Shown piece after piece: positions 39,401 to 51,469 of a stretch of 64,000 bases of DNA; the first letter of the stretch is position 1, and each line of letters opens with the position of its first letter. The stretch is from Haemonchus contortus (Eukaryota > Nematoda > Chromadorea > Rhabditida > Trichostrongylidae): the NCBI GenBank assembly GCA_000469685.2, contig LS997564.1:26588459-26652458 (forward strand), written 5' to 3'. Under the pieces are notes generated by a model. The model had not been told where the DNA came from. It saw only the letters and a list, made by a program, of their open reading frames with translations, and did no database searches. The position numbers and the translations under genes are program-made.

Positions 39401-42400
39401 CCAAGACGTTAAGATCCTGAAACGGATAAGAAGATTACAACAGATGAAAGTTGAGGCAGAAGAAATAGATTTCGCTCGCCATTCCCTGAATATCTGGATG
39501 ATTACTTGAGCTATTTTGGACACTCTGTAGATTAATTTTTCTTGTGGCTCTTATCTACGGTCAGCTGAGACTGGGTGTTCGGTGACGCAACGCTTTGTCC
39601 AGCTTTTAGACCGCTTGTAGAATGCTAAGAAAACCAGGCTTACTTCTTCATCAAGCCGTTTTTCGTTACTGTGCATCATCAAAAGTTGGGATCGCCGATA
39701 TTTAACGAGCTCCGTCTCCAGTTCTGCACGAAGCTTTGCCTCAAACGCGGTTTCGGCGTTTGTCCTCTGTCGCGTCAGCTGCGCTTTCACGTCTTTTACA
39801 GCTGTCTCGTAGGCAGATCGCGATAATCCACGTTCCTTCAAACTCTGAAATAATCATGCTAAGCATAAACTAAACAATATGACACCACATATGGGAGAAA
39901 AAGAAATGAGTGCAGTTGGTTTCACTGGAATACTCGACTGGATGACCTATACTATTGCAGAACAGGCTTCGCTAGGTCGATTTGTTCGACACGTCGATCA
40001 AAGAACGGGTTCTGCCACATCAGAACCATGCCAACATACTTCAGGAAGACTTTTGACTAAATTTATATGAGTCCTTTCTAGTAGATCTTAAGAAACGAAA
40101 TCCTGGCAATAAGGAACCCCGCTGATTTCGAAGTCATGAATTGGTCCTGTGACAAGGGAAGCACCATTTTCTCAAGTTTTTTTTTATTGAAAATCTGCGC
40201 TTTGCATTTGCAAATATACTGCTACGGAACTGCAGCATTTCAAACTAATAACCGTCAAATTTACGAGTAACACATTCACCTAGTTTACTTTATACGGCAC
40301 AGTGCAATAAAACATTCTGAATGATATTGTTTTCCGCCAGTTTCAAATTTTTTTGCCTTGAACTCGCATATTTAACTAAATAAGTCAGAAAATGTTGCAA
40401 CTGCCTAAAAACCTCACTTAGTAAGATGAGAGTTATGAGAATAAGGCTGGACGTACGTTTAGAAGAATTCTGAAGGAGAGTGAGTGGTCTGTATGCATCT
40501 CTTTTAAAAAAGTTGAGTTGAACTTTTAATTTTCAAAGACAAATTGAGCTGGTTCTGCAGAAGTAGGGGGGCAAAGGGGAAAAAGCTTATCAATCAGCCC
40601 CTCCTTCTCAGATGTAAGGTGCATGTGAGTTTGTGTGTTAAGTAGAAGAAGAAACTTACCTTACACCATACCCTGCCGAAATTACTATGAATAACAACCG
40701 CTATTCACACTGCAACGGTTTAAAAACAAAGTAAAGAAAGGATGAATAAGGCATTTCAACATACATTCTTGGCGAGCTCTTTGTTGTGACGATATTCCTT
40801 GAGCTGAGAATTGGAAAAACAGCGCATTTCGTGCGCCTGACGAGTCTAAAAATATTGCATATCACTGACTATATTTCATCAGAGAAATTGAGAGCCATAA
40901 ACTATATTTTTATTGCTCGACATATTACTGAGGTCCACCCGTGAAAAAAACCCAGAACGGAGCAGTGGAAGTTTGAAACTCACCAAAATTTGTTTTCGCA
41001 GTTTCTTTTCCCCCTCCTCCACCTCTTTTCGTTTTTTATCCATTTCGCTCTGGTGGGCATTCTTGAAGCGTTGTCGTTCCTCAAACAAACCAGTTTAGAT
41101 ATATACACCAAAAAACACTCCTACAACTGAGCAATTTCGTGCCACTGAGTGAAAGCAGGACAGAAACCCTATATATGAAGTGATTACGACGACAGCCTGG
41201 TCTTACAGTTAGCAAGTGCAAATAGCATAATGCAGACCTTGGCATATCCTGCAACAAGCTGGTCGAGCTCCTTGTCTAGACGTTGACGGAGGATCTCAAT
41301 TTCAGCTGCGCATTTCTCTTCCAACTGAAAACAGTTCCATTCTAACAAGCAACACAATTACGAAGCCTAACTCGGAATTAAGATGTTGCAGAGTTCAAAG
41401 GAGACAACCGTACGACACAAGGCTTCTTTTTTACCGTTGTAATTGTTGCAATTCCCAGGAGGGCCACCATTTGGAACCACTATCAAAATGAGCCCATACA
41501 GAAACATTTTTCACTATCAATTTATCCAAATTTAGCAATATAATCCATGGTAGAGCATATGTTGAACCCTTTGAGGTTGGGTATTATTCAAGACAAGTTG
41601 CGTATGAAGTTCACCTGTTGCATCTCCTTATGATGCATTTGCCGGAGACGTTTGTATCCATTCATTTGCTCGTACATGTTATTTTCCTTGTTATACTCTT
41701 CCTGTTCCCGTGAGATCAGTTTTGCAGAGCGTAATGTGGAAAATTTAGATTTCTTCAGCGTTGCCATATCATCCTAAACGACTGTGTGTATTCAAACTAT
41801 TCAGGTTCCGCAACTCATCATAAACGCGTTCTAGTCAAAAAGTAGACAGGAAAGTAAGACCAGAGAACTTTTGGTCTGAAGAAATTGCGCGCGGGCGCTG
41901 TTCGAAAGAATAATCCCCTGGATAAACAGAAGCGGCGGCAGCTGCACCTCTGAGAAACATAAGAAAAAACTTGAGAGCTTCACAAATTTGCATGCCTTTC
42001 ACGCATAGATTGAGGATGGTGAAGTACAAACCTTGAAGTTTCTGTCGAGTTTAACTAAAGATATTGGGCTCGGAGGCCGTGTGTTATAGGCGTCCGATCC
42101 ATCAGAAACGTTGCCAACCGGTATAAGAGTCCGATTCTATAAAAATTGGAATGCATCGCTATATTTCCACAACAACTTGAAAAATATACTACTTCAGTCC
42201 CCACATGGAGACATGCAGGCCTATGTAGTAATGTAACCGCTTCAACAGAAAACATCCGAGACTCGAATGCAGGCTTTTGCAAGGTTTGAATAGGGTGCAT
42301 TGAAAATAATTACGAAAAAAAAGTCCAAAAGATACCTCTCCTTCCACGTTTTCAGTTTTCATGCTCGCAGGAATTGGAAGACGGGTGCTTGTTCCGTTAC

Positions 42401-45400
42401 CACCACTGCTGCTTTGCAGAGAACGGAACGAGGTGAGACTTTTCATGGAACCGCTTTTCGAACTCGTTGAATCTCCTTAAATAAACACATGCATCAAATG
42501 GTGCTCAGTGTCAGCTTCGAAACATCAAATTAAGGCAGTTTGCAATTCTCAGGTGTGCGATACTCCAAGGTTGAACGGTACAAAGTTCTTGAACACTCTA
42601 CGACAATGGTGCGACCGTAGCTGTAACTAAAGACAGGAGTGCAATATCTGAATACGTTTAAAACATGCAGTCATTTTATATCGAAGCTAGTAGATATGCT
42701 TAGCTTTGTGAACAAAGCGTACTGCTAACCACCGCGACAGGACAAAGGCGAATGAAAAATCCGACCAATTGTACAGAAGGAAGAAGCAAGTTTCCACGAA
42801 ACATTCTATTCGGCTGAATTGTGCCGTCAAAAGGATGTTTTCTTGCTGGAATAATGTCAACTCGAATCTGTCACTTTCCCAAAAATCCTGGAAAATAAGC
42901 AGCGATTCATGGTGAACATTATCACCGTGGGTGCGCCCTCCCATCAGAATTTGCTACTGATGGCTATCTTTTTTAGAGGAAGCAATTTTTACGCGCAAAA
43001 CTATCACAACATGAACCCCAAAAATCGAAAAAAGTTATAAAAATAGTCTCTTTTGAAAAAAAATCAGGCACCTGAAAGTGCTTTCAGATGGCTTCAGGCT
43101 TCTTTACTGTGGATGGGGGCAACGACTACTTGGATATGACACCGGAGAAAACTCATGAAATAAGACTGTGACTGCAGAAAAAAGAAAAATCAACAAAGTA
43201 CTACAGCTAGATTCAGAGGATGTCAATCTATCAGGAAACTAAAGCAGCGGTTGCATTCAGCAGTAAAGATGTCTTTCACGCCTACTAGCAACATCTTCTG
43301 ATTCTGCTAGGTAGATATGTAAACATCGTCGCTATTCTCTGAACATAAAAGGTGTTAACGGAGACTTGGCCTTTGTTTACACCTTCGCTTCATAATAAAT
43401 CATTCACATACTAACAAGAATAAATCATTTCGAAGATCTCTTCTGGCTTTGAAAACTGGTTTACTCTCTTTTCCGAACTTTTTCGTAATCCGGCTTCTCT
43501 AATCTTTAAGACTTAGAAAATGGATACAGGAGAGGCAACTTCGGCACTCACGACATTCACTTTTCTTAACTTATTAAAAAGGGTTGAAAGCTGTTCAAGC
43601 ACCACAAGACATCTGCGATACATAAGGAGAGGATGTCATCTGCGTTTGCTGCACGGGAATGTTTCTCATAGCTCAAAAAAAAATAACGATTTCGATCTTA
43701 ACGATCTGCCCTCTTCCTGCAGATTTCTGGATCTGCTTCAGCATGAAGTGAACATTCGTTCCCTCTAGGTATTCCATTCATGCCACAGAATCCCCAGAAA
43801 TCAAATAATTCGAAAAAAACATAAATCTCATAGAAAAGGAAGAGGTCCTTTGGATAGTGCATGCATACTGCTGATCAATGCAAAAGTTGCTATAAAACAG
43901 AAATAATGAAAAAGCTTTGACTCTTTTTGCCACCCAACACTGACTGGAGAGGTAACTATGCTTTCCTAACAAGGCTACTGAGATAACCGCTTTAGGAAAA
44001 CCACGAAGAGATAGCACCATCCATCAGAATTGAAAGAGGTAAACGTCGAAAACTGAAGCGAAAGATAGCTACGAGTCGATGGTCGACTTGATTTAGCTTC
44101 AACTCTGACAAATTGACACTAACCTTTTTCCACTGATAACATTCCTGAATCGGTTGCTATATCGTCCACTTCTTCACATCCTCCACCTTAAGCAAACTAT
44201 CATGCAAGTAAAAAAAGAAAAATATAGGAATCTCACACAAAGAAGGGTAAAATGCAACTAAAAAAAGAGCCAAAGCAGGAGCAGACAAGAGACTGACGAA
44301 ATTCATACAATACAGGAGAAACAAAGTAGAAAATAAAGTTGAAATTTCCAGGATTACGCACCTCGATTCTGTTCACCATCTTTGTTCTCCACCTCATCCA
44401 GATACATCAATTTCCGCATTTTCTTGTACTGGAAATTATCCAACTCCATGACCTTAACATCATCTTTCAATTTCAGGGAACGTTTTCATGAATTAAGCAA
44501 ATTGCGGTGCAAATGAATACAAATCACCCTTCAAATTCTGTACAACAATTTAAGGATTAAACAATGAACTTATAGAAAATACAAGACTAGACTTACAATG
44601 GCTTTAGTCCTGTTTATGAGTTCTTGAATCACTCCTTTATGGTCGTAGCGCGTAATGAACGGATGCTAAACATGGAACTTGTGCAAGAGGGTTGAAGCCC
44701 GGATCATAAATCAAAATATTGACTGCATGATTTTTCAGTTGAGACGGCATGTAAAAACACTATAGACAAAATCTGAAACTGTTTGCGCCATTTGACCGCT
44801 TGGGATGGTTGAGTGGCACGTAAACGTAACTGAAACCTCGCAAACGCACCCTAATCAAATTTCAATTTCTGCTTTCACTGTAAGCTTCCATCGACAAACA
44901 ACGATGCACGTATGTCAAATGAGTCATTTTGGGAAAGCGGACATGTGAGCAGAATTTTCTCTTTAGGAAATTTCCCGTTGATTTTTTGACAATGTTGTAG
45001 AGATATGGAAAGTCTATTAGAGGATGCGCTGCACATGGTTCATTACAGTGGATAGAAAAATCGATAATCAATACTTACGTTTAACAGTTCTCCAGTAGCC
45101 GGCCGCTGTTCAGCATCTTTTTGCAAGCAAATATTCACAAAATCTTTGAACCAGTCAGACCTTAATAATCATGACAACTCAGTTCTTCACATTAAACAGG
45201 AAACACTCACCACTCAGGCTGATTCTCATTCGTTATAGGGGCTAATTTTGGAGGATCATTCTGGGCAATATGATAGAGGGCAGACATAGCGTTCATGTTA
45301 AATAGAGGTGGCCGTCTCTCAGCTGTAACAGAGGTCTCCATTATTGGATAGATGCACTTTTATATATTTGAAAAGGAGTAATCCAACAAGAAAAAAATAA

Positions 45401-46732
45401 CGGGAGCAGCCATTGAATCCGGATAATATTTTACCTAATTCAATGCATGTAATGCCGAGGGACCATATGTCAGCTTTTTCCGTATAATGACCTTCATCCA
45501 TCGCGAGAATAACCTCAGGAGCCATGAAAAAAGGAGTACCAATAAATGTTTGAGCTGGATCTGACATCGATGCAGAACCAAAATCGGCTGAAAAACCGCG
45601 TTCTTTCCATTACACGTTCAATAAAGGGTAGGGTCGGAGATGGATGCGATATGAGTATGAGATGAGAGAATTTCGTGGCACAAAAAGAAATTACACTGAC
45701 CAAGCTTCACGTGAGCTGTGTCCGATAAAAGGATATTGCCAGCTTTAATGTCACGATGAATTCTGTGCAATTGATGAAGATAGTGCAAAGCCGACAACGT
45801 CTCGCTGCATATCGCCGAAATTTCTATTTCACGTAGCCCTTGACGCAAAACGTCCACAATATCCGCAGCCGAGCCAATACAATACTCCATCACGAGCTAT
45901 ACAAATATAAAATACACAAAAAGTTTGGAGCAGAAAAGTAGAGAAGTAACAAAAGCCTTAAGAACGAAGGATTATGAATACGACTATAAACGCACCCAGC
46001 AAGTCTGGTCCTTCAAAAAACATGCTTTGTACTCAACGATATGAGGGTGTTTGATTTTATTGAGAAACGCTACCTAAAAAACCAGTTAAAAACATATCAA
46101 CCCAAATCCACAGGAGCACAGAAATACCATTGAAAAGTCTCAAACCTCTTTCAAAATATCCGCCCATTTCTCCCCAGCCTGTTTACCCGAGTAAGCCATC
46201 TTTTTGATGGCAACTGTACTGCTCGTTTCTTTATCGAAAGCCTGAAACAACAGTATTGGTGGAACTTATGCAATTGTCGGCACAATGACAACTTCATAAG
46301 TGGCCCTTCCTCAGAAAAAATAACTATCGCACAATACTTACAAAGTAAACAGCTCCAAATGAGCCATGACCAATTTCTCGCAAATCATCATATCGCGATT
46401 CTGGATCCTTGTGACTGAACAGGGCAGCAACAGCTGGATCCTGAACGAGGTACTAATTAAAAAAGAAGGGTAGACACGAAATTGGTATGTATGGTTCATC
46501 AGGGAACGTAAAACTTTGAAAGCACTTTATGAATAGAATCCCTAACGCGCCCTCCTTAATGCGATACCTCACATTGTTGTGGGCTCTTTAAGTGATCAAA
46601 AAAACCAGGCTATCAATCAGATCACGCTATAAACTTCCATAGAAAGGAAATTTTGAAAACACAGAAAGAGATCAAACCGAAAGGTAACTAACTCACTTTG
46701 ATAACACCAGGTTTAACCCCAGATGGGGCCAT
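36478..46732 (-). CDS. kin-18: TAO-family Ste20 serine/threonine kinase (KIN-18/TAOK orthologue), 24 exons
   Basis: Spliced exons, in order on the minus strand: 46732-46697, 46440-46342, 46241-46146, 46073-45996, 45896-45701, 45587-45435, 45322-45211, 45160-45079, 44665-44597, 44452-44362, 44186-44124, 42475-42336, 42136-42032, 41773-41615, 41324-41238, 41079-40984, 40845-40765, 39844-39644, 39416-39291, 38194-38081, 37966-37829, 37489-37415, 37277-37152, 36669-36478. They total 2715 nt (904 aa plus stop) with every junction phase consistent. The start MAPSGVKPG matches the KIN-18 N-terminus as I recall it. Visible motifs: glycine loop GHGSFG (36-41), VAIK lysine 58, alpha-C Glu77, HRD 150-152 (catalytic Asp152), DFG 170-172, and GTPFFMAPE ending at Glu193. 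A Ser-rich linker (about 340-440) carries [11 protein letters not shown]. From about 441 to the end it is charged coiled coil. Family knowledge: TAO kinases phosphorylate MAP2K-class kinases in stress signalling and act on cytoskeleton and cortical contractility. Protein is slightly shorter than C. elegans KIN-18 (about 980 aa), mostly in the linker. One acceptor (exon 16, TTTGAG) is non-consensus. Confidence 0.95.
42476..44123 (-). other. Longest kin-18 intron (between exons 11 and 12)
   Basis: This 1648-nt intron splits the linker between the kinase domain and coiled coil. An 82-codon plus-strand open frame at 43520-43768 lies inside it, but it has no recognisable domain and is flanked by ordinary intronic sequence, so I do not call it a gene. 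Other long introns are 38195-39290 and 39845-40764; nothing else was recognised in them. Confidence 0.7.
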
Positions 46733-47660
46733 AATCAATGCGGGAATCCGCTAATGGTATCATCAAATGAAAATAAGAAACACGGCAAGGGATCTCTTCC
46801 TTTATTGCTCGCCTTGCACGTGTGCACCTGCAAAAAAAAAACAAGGCTATAATAATCGAAGGGAAGAATTGAAATTACAAAACTGCGTAGTCGCGTCCGC
46901 ATTTAAAACGAACGTTTGAAACAAGGAAGTAACGGTAAACTGGCAAAACGACAATTGAAAGCGACAGTTTTGGGATAGTTTGAAGTTTAGCGTGATGAAG
47001 TCGTCATGTGAATCACGACTATAGAAGTGAGTCACTTGAATCCATAAAATTCAAGAGAGATTCACTGATAAGCAAAGGAGTGCGGGTGGAATGGGAAATT
47101 ATGGAGCCGCAATGCTCACCCATGAGGGTATCATTGCCAGCACGTGACTCACAAACACAAACCGACAGCCAGATAAGCTGCCTGGGCGTGCGCGGCCACA
47201 AAGCTGCAAAGGACGAGAAACCGGAATCGCTTAGCGAAAAATACGAATGGCTCACACAACATAGACAGTAAACATTAAGCAACAACAGGATGTAGAAAGC
47301 AACAGGAAAACAGGTATCGGTGAGTGGAACACTGGTCAGCGAATTGACGACATCCATCTCACTTAACTTAATTCACTTACTTTTTAACTAATACAATTCA
47401 TTGAATACTAAAGATAAGCAAAGAAAAATGAAAGCAACAGACTTTACAAAAACAAAAAACACGCAAAAATAACCGAAAAATACGTCCGCGCGTCTGTATC
47501 ACATCACGCCCACATTTTTCGGGAATCTGTAAAGGCTTGAGACTGTAATGCAGACTCAACGTTCTAGACGACGGTCAAGTTATATTCGATACGTCTGCTT
47601 GCAATTAGTCCTAATTCTTAGGTTATTTGCGTTTGTCCACGGTAAATTTATGATCCGACA
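46733..47660. promoter_or_regulatory. Divergent intergenic region between kin-18 and the ALKBH4 gene
   Basis: About 930 bp separates the two start codons, so it must contain both promoters. No TATA box or named operator can be assigned. Open frames cross it on both strands (47008-47271 plus, 47019-47357 minus), but neither resembles a known protein and both are most likely chance or 5'-UTR sequence. Confidence 0.5.
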
Positions 47661-47668
47661 TTTTTCAG
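47661..47668 (+). promoter_or_regulatory. Probable spliced-leader trans-splice acceptor of the ALKBH4 gene
   Basis: TTTTTCAG ends exactly one base before the ATG. This is the nematode 3' splice consensus, and no upstream exon with a matching donor and coding potential is evident, so I infer trans-splicing of a spliced leader (SL1 type) rather than a cis intron. A non-coding first exon upstream remains possible. Confidence 0.6.
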
Positions 47669-50600
47669 ATGGCGACTGCTGTACAGGGACCATCTCAGGG
47701 TTGTGGTTGTAAGGGTGTTCGCTTTTGCGCGCTCTGTGAGATGTCCGAAAGGGTGCAGAAGTTGAGGATGGAGGAGGATAAGTGTGTTTTATTTGAAAGT
47801 TCAAATATTTGCGCATTTTTTTCTTGCGCAATGAACCTTTCTAGGTATTCTGACTATGATGTTTATGTTTTCAAACAAGAGTCTGGTCGATGTGTGAAGT
47901 GCCCAGCACTGACTTCAGCTGCTTCGGTAGAGGACATTCGAGCAGGTAATTAAAAGATCATGTCATGCTTCGGTATCTGTGGAAGTCCCGTTTCACCCTC
48001 AAAGCTGGCGAAAAGGGCTAGCAGGGCTGCTTTCTCAACCGGCCACTAGGAGGAAGCGTTGTGCTTTCTAGCACTTATTTGGCATAGCTCATCTGAGCAG
48101 CCAAACTTTTTTTCTGAAGCCGGAATTGAGGGGTGTGGTGCGTTAGGAACGAAATGGTCGCGTCGCGGTGAGAGGGGCGTCGCGCGCGAAGGAATGTAGC
48201 AGGATGCAGCAGTAGGTAAGAAATACAGGATTAAAAGTACTAATAGTAGAATTATGCATAAAATAATGATCGCATATCGATTGAGCTGTATGAAGAACGC
48301 TAAAGCGGTAATAACGGCAAATGAGTGGTCCGCGACAGCCGCGTGCGGCAAATCGACTACCCAAAATCGTTCCTAACGCCCGTCTCACGAAATTGAGCAC
48401 CATTTTTGACGCATTCTTTGCGGCTCAGGAGCAGCGTATGGCTCTAGAGTTATCTCACTAAACTTATCCAGTATTGTCTGCAAGTGCGTCTTCTGCTCAA
48501 GTCCCTCGTCTCACTTTTTAATATGTGAGGCAGAGGCTGGCACGAGCAACGCTACCACGCGATCGCTCAGCAGCTGCGACTACTTAAAAGACCTATTCGT
48601 GGGTAGAAAGAATCAGGTTGAAGTCCAGAAATCTTCCCGCGTGATGGTGCTTTAGCATGCGCCCCTCATTCGACTTCAACTCAGAATCCTGAAGACATTT
48701 GAATGCGTATCGCCCTTTACAATGCTTGCGCTGGCCAGCAGATGTACTGATATGCGGTGGCCAGCTGCTGTTTAAATCAGTTTTTCTATCCCCTAGACGG
48801 TACTGATTAACTGAATTCCAAATATGGAACGCTCTATTAACTGGTGGGGGTATCGGCTCTGGATTCGATCCTCGGACGTAAGTGTGTATGATAGTGCCCC
48901 ACTTGCTAATACACCACTTTTCCCTTGATTCATTCATCCGTGGGTACCGTTACGTTTTTATGAAACCGAGATTTCCAGCTGTGTGCTCGCGTGATTCTGC
49001 TGTACATGAGGAAAGTATCTCAATCGGCGGGTTGATCGTTGTTCCGGGTTTCTTAACAAGTGCGGAAGAAAAATATCTAATGGATATGATCGATGCTGTT
49101 GACTGGGTGCCATCACAATCAGGTCGACGCAAGCAGGTAATATTCTCGCAACGGGTAATGAGCTCTTTCTAACAAATATCTTTTCCAGGACTTTGGGCCA
49201 AAGGTCAATTTTAAGCACAAGAAGGTGAAGACGGACACGTTTGTAGGTATTTCACTAGTTCATTCTAGCTGATCAGTTTTGGTAGTCGTTTTTTCGACTT
49301 TCTCTTTCAGGTATGCCTGAGTATGCAGACATGTTGCTAGAGAAAATGCGTGCTGTTTCTGAGGAAAAGTTGGGGAGTTATGTTCCATTTGAAATGTGCA
49401 ATTTGGAGTACGACGAAAGCAGGAAAAGCGCCATAGAGATGCATTTTGATGACACATGGATTTGGGGTAATCGTCTGATCAGGTATTTGTCAGTACGTCA
49501 TTGATATGGGCGTGGAGAATGTTTTGATTTTTTGTAAACTTCATGAAATTTCTATTCCAGCATCAATTTGCTGAATGATTCCATTATGACGCTAGCGAAC
49601 GAAAAAAGTCGACAGGTTATGTTTAGTTGCTATTGCAGTTTTCATTCTTTCAGTCGCGCAGTTTTCGCTTTAGGAATACACTTGTTAATCGTTATAAACA
49701 TCTGATTTTTTATGTGGAGTTTTTTGTTTACGATCTTTCAATACTTTCATTATTCTAACTACATCCTTTTAGCTTTGCTACATATGGATGGCTCGTGGAT
49801 CTCTAATATGTATGTCCGACGAGGCGAGGTGAAGTTGTTTTCACTATGGCAATCTAAAGGTTCCTGTCCTCGTCACAATTTTAGTGTTGTGATTTGTTTT
49901 GTTACCCTCGATGTTTTTGCTTCGAAATTCTTGTTGTGCCTAGCAAACAGAAGTATCCATGCTTTCAGAGGTCTTCTGGTGGTTGATCGGAATTGCATTA
50001 GTATGCCGTTCCAATTAGAGCGCCTTTTTTAGTCTTTTGTAGTCTATCCAAAAGCAGCGTAATCCAATGCTCGCACAGACTTAACGCCACTGGGTCTTGT
50101 AGTAACGACTGTACCTAATTCTTGTTCTAGTACTGGCTGCTCAATTTTTTTCTCTAATGTCGGGCGTTGCTGATGAATTTTCATTTTCTTGGACGAGCAA
50201 GTATTAGTATATCAGTTTAGAAGATAAAAGTGCAGTAAGGCACCCATGCGCTACGTGAGGCATCCTCTTTCGAACCACCAAGTCGAACATTCTCTACGCT
50301 GCTCACAGTTAAGAAAGGTATTGAAGAAATCCCGAATATTAGGGAAACTCAATTTATAGGCTCTTGTAGAATTCGGTTGTTCGATTGCAATAGTCTTTTG
50401 GGTGGTATCCGTGAAGGGAGACACTAGTTAGGGTTAGAAATTAAAGGTCGAAAGAATTACCATGGTTATGTATTCGCCCTGGATTTGGTTTGCTTCAAGA
50501 CTCCAGAGAAATTTGTCGCAATTGGTAGCTGTTTTAGCCTAAATTGTCTTCGACATAGTCCCAGTCACTGCTATCGAAATTTATGGCTTGCGCGGGAATT

Positions 50601-50927
50601 CTTCTCATGTAAAAATTTCCCAACAGTTTTAGCTTCGTTTTTTTGGCATAATTATGACCGATTAATTCCAGGTACGAGTGGAAACACGCTGTGTTGTCGC
50701 ATCACATCCGTGGAAGGCGAATAGCTCTGACTATGCGTGAGCCATCTGAGGCATTTCAGGTATGGTTTATAGTTACAGTCGCTGTACCGAGTAGTTACGG
50801 CATTTCTTCATTAGTGTAGTTGAGAGGTTTCTTTCTTTAGGAAGGCGGTGAGTTGTACGAGAAGTACGGAAAGCATCTGATCGAGCTGAGTGGCATCCGT
50901 GTCCCGATGAGAAAGGCTTGCTCATGA
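47669..50927 (+). CDS. alkb-4: ALKBH4-type Fe(II)/2-oxoglutarate dioxygenase, 9 exons
   Basis: Exons: 47669-47781, 47845-47945, 48979-49136, 49189-49246, 49311-49482, 49561-49615, 49773-49828, 50672-50759, 50841-50927. They sum to 888 nt (295 aa), phases agree, and human ALKBH4 is about 300 aa. Residues 12-23 form the ALKBH4-specific Cys motif CGCKGVRFCALC. SQSGRRKQDFGPKVNF (117-132) matches the family's SQSGRRKQDYGPKVNF block. The iron site is H188-x-D190 in MHFDDTWIWG plus distal His243 in YEWKHAV; Arg254 and Arg260 in RGRRIALTMRE fit 2-oxoglutarate binding. Family knowledge: ALKBH4 demethylates mono-methyl-lysine in actin and has been linked to actomyosin function; the worm role is inferred. 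The start abuts a splice acceptor (TTTTTCAG then ATG), so the mRNA is probably trans-spliced. Intron 1 is 63 nt and stop-free, so retention would still be in frame. Intron 3 (1033 nt) holds two repeats. A poly(A) signal AATAAA lies at 50968-50973. The gene is divergent from kin-18. Confidence 0.92.
48125..48385 (-). mobile_element. Family C element inside ALKBH4 intron 3
   Basis: Its ends read GCGTTAGGAACGAAATGG and AATCGTTCCTAACGC. The body is the reverse complement of the 23905 copy over most of its length, including TTCGCGCGCGACGCC and CATAATTCTACTATTAG. It is antisense to the ALKBH4 gene. Confidence 0.6.
48645..48930 (-). repeat. Family A SINE-like repeat inside ALKBH4 intron 3
   Basis: On the minus strand it reads GTGTATTAGCAAGTGGGGC (A-box region), GAGGATCGAATCCAGAGCC (B-box region), then TTGTAAAGGGCGATACGC and GATTCTGAGTTGAAGTCG. 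It is antisense to the host gene and ends close to exon 3, which starts at 48979. Confidence 0.55.
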
Positions 50928-50967
50928 GTCAAGTCAACTGTTGGTCAGATTGAATCATATCAGAGTG

Positions 50968-50973
50968 AATAAA
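50968..50973 (+). terminator. Poly(A) signal AATAAA of the ALKBH4 gene
   Basis: A canonical AATAAA hexamer begins 41 nt after the last base of the ALKBH4 stop codon. It is on the same strand and at a typical nematode 3'UTR distance. Confidence 0.6.
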
Positions 50974-51469
50974 TTTAAATTATGCTCTATCAATCTTTAC
51001 TCAGTCTCATTTACGGTGCTGAAATTTACATGCGGGAAAGATTGAAGTCTCACATTTTTCATGACATTTTATTCATGTTATGTCTCTGTGAATTGAATAC
51101 CTGCATTTGCTCGTGTTCACATGCTGGAAGTTGTCAGAAATTCGACGCGGACGGCCAACCGCTCGACATGATTGGTTAGGTCCTCGAACTGTCGGTTCAC
51201 CAGTCGTGTAACACTCGTCCTGCATTTCTATTGGACGCTTCGAGCAGCCTCTGAGGGAGCAAGGGGCCCTTGGCTGGAAAAAGTAGCTCGTCCCAGTGCG
51301 ATTCCAGTGAGGACCTTGTAATGGGGAACACTGCCTCTGCCGCGGGGATGGCGTTGAAACTACGACTTTCCCGTCGCAATTAGGATGTCCAAACTGCCTA
51401 AACATTTCTTCTTAGGATGGCTATCCATGTAGGACATAGTGGTTCATTATGAGTGCTACGCAGTACAAC

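Larger units (their letters stand above)
47946..48978 (+). other. Expanded intron 3 of the ALKBH4 gene, carrying two repeats
   Basis: Donor GTAATT follows CGAGCAG and the acceptor is ATTTCCAG. At 1033 nt it is much longer than most other introns of this gene. It contains one family C inverted-repeat element (about 48125-48385) and one family A SINE copy (about 48645-48930), both antisense to the gene. They account for roughly half its length. Confidence 0.8.

Noticed and set aside
43520..43768. Nested plus-strand gene inside a kin-18 intron
   Set aside because: 82 codons, no motif or splice signals supporting it.
47008..47271. Small gene upstream of ALKBH4
   Set aside because: 87-codon frame in the divergent promoter region with no family match; the opposite strand is equally open.
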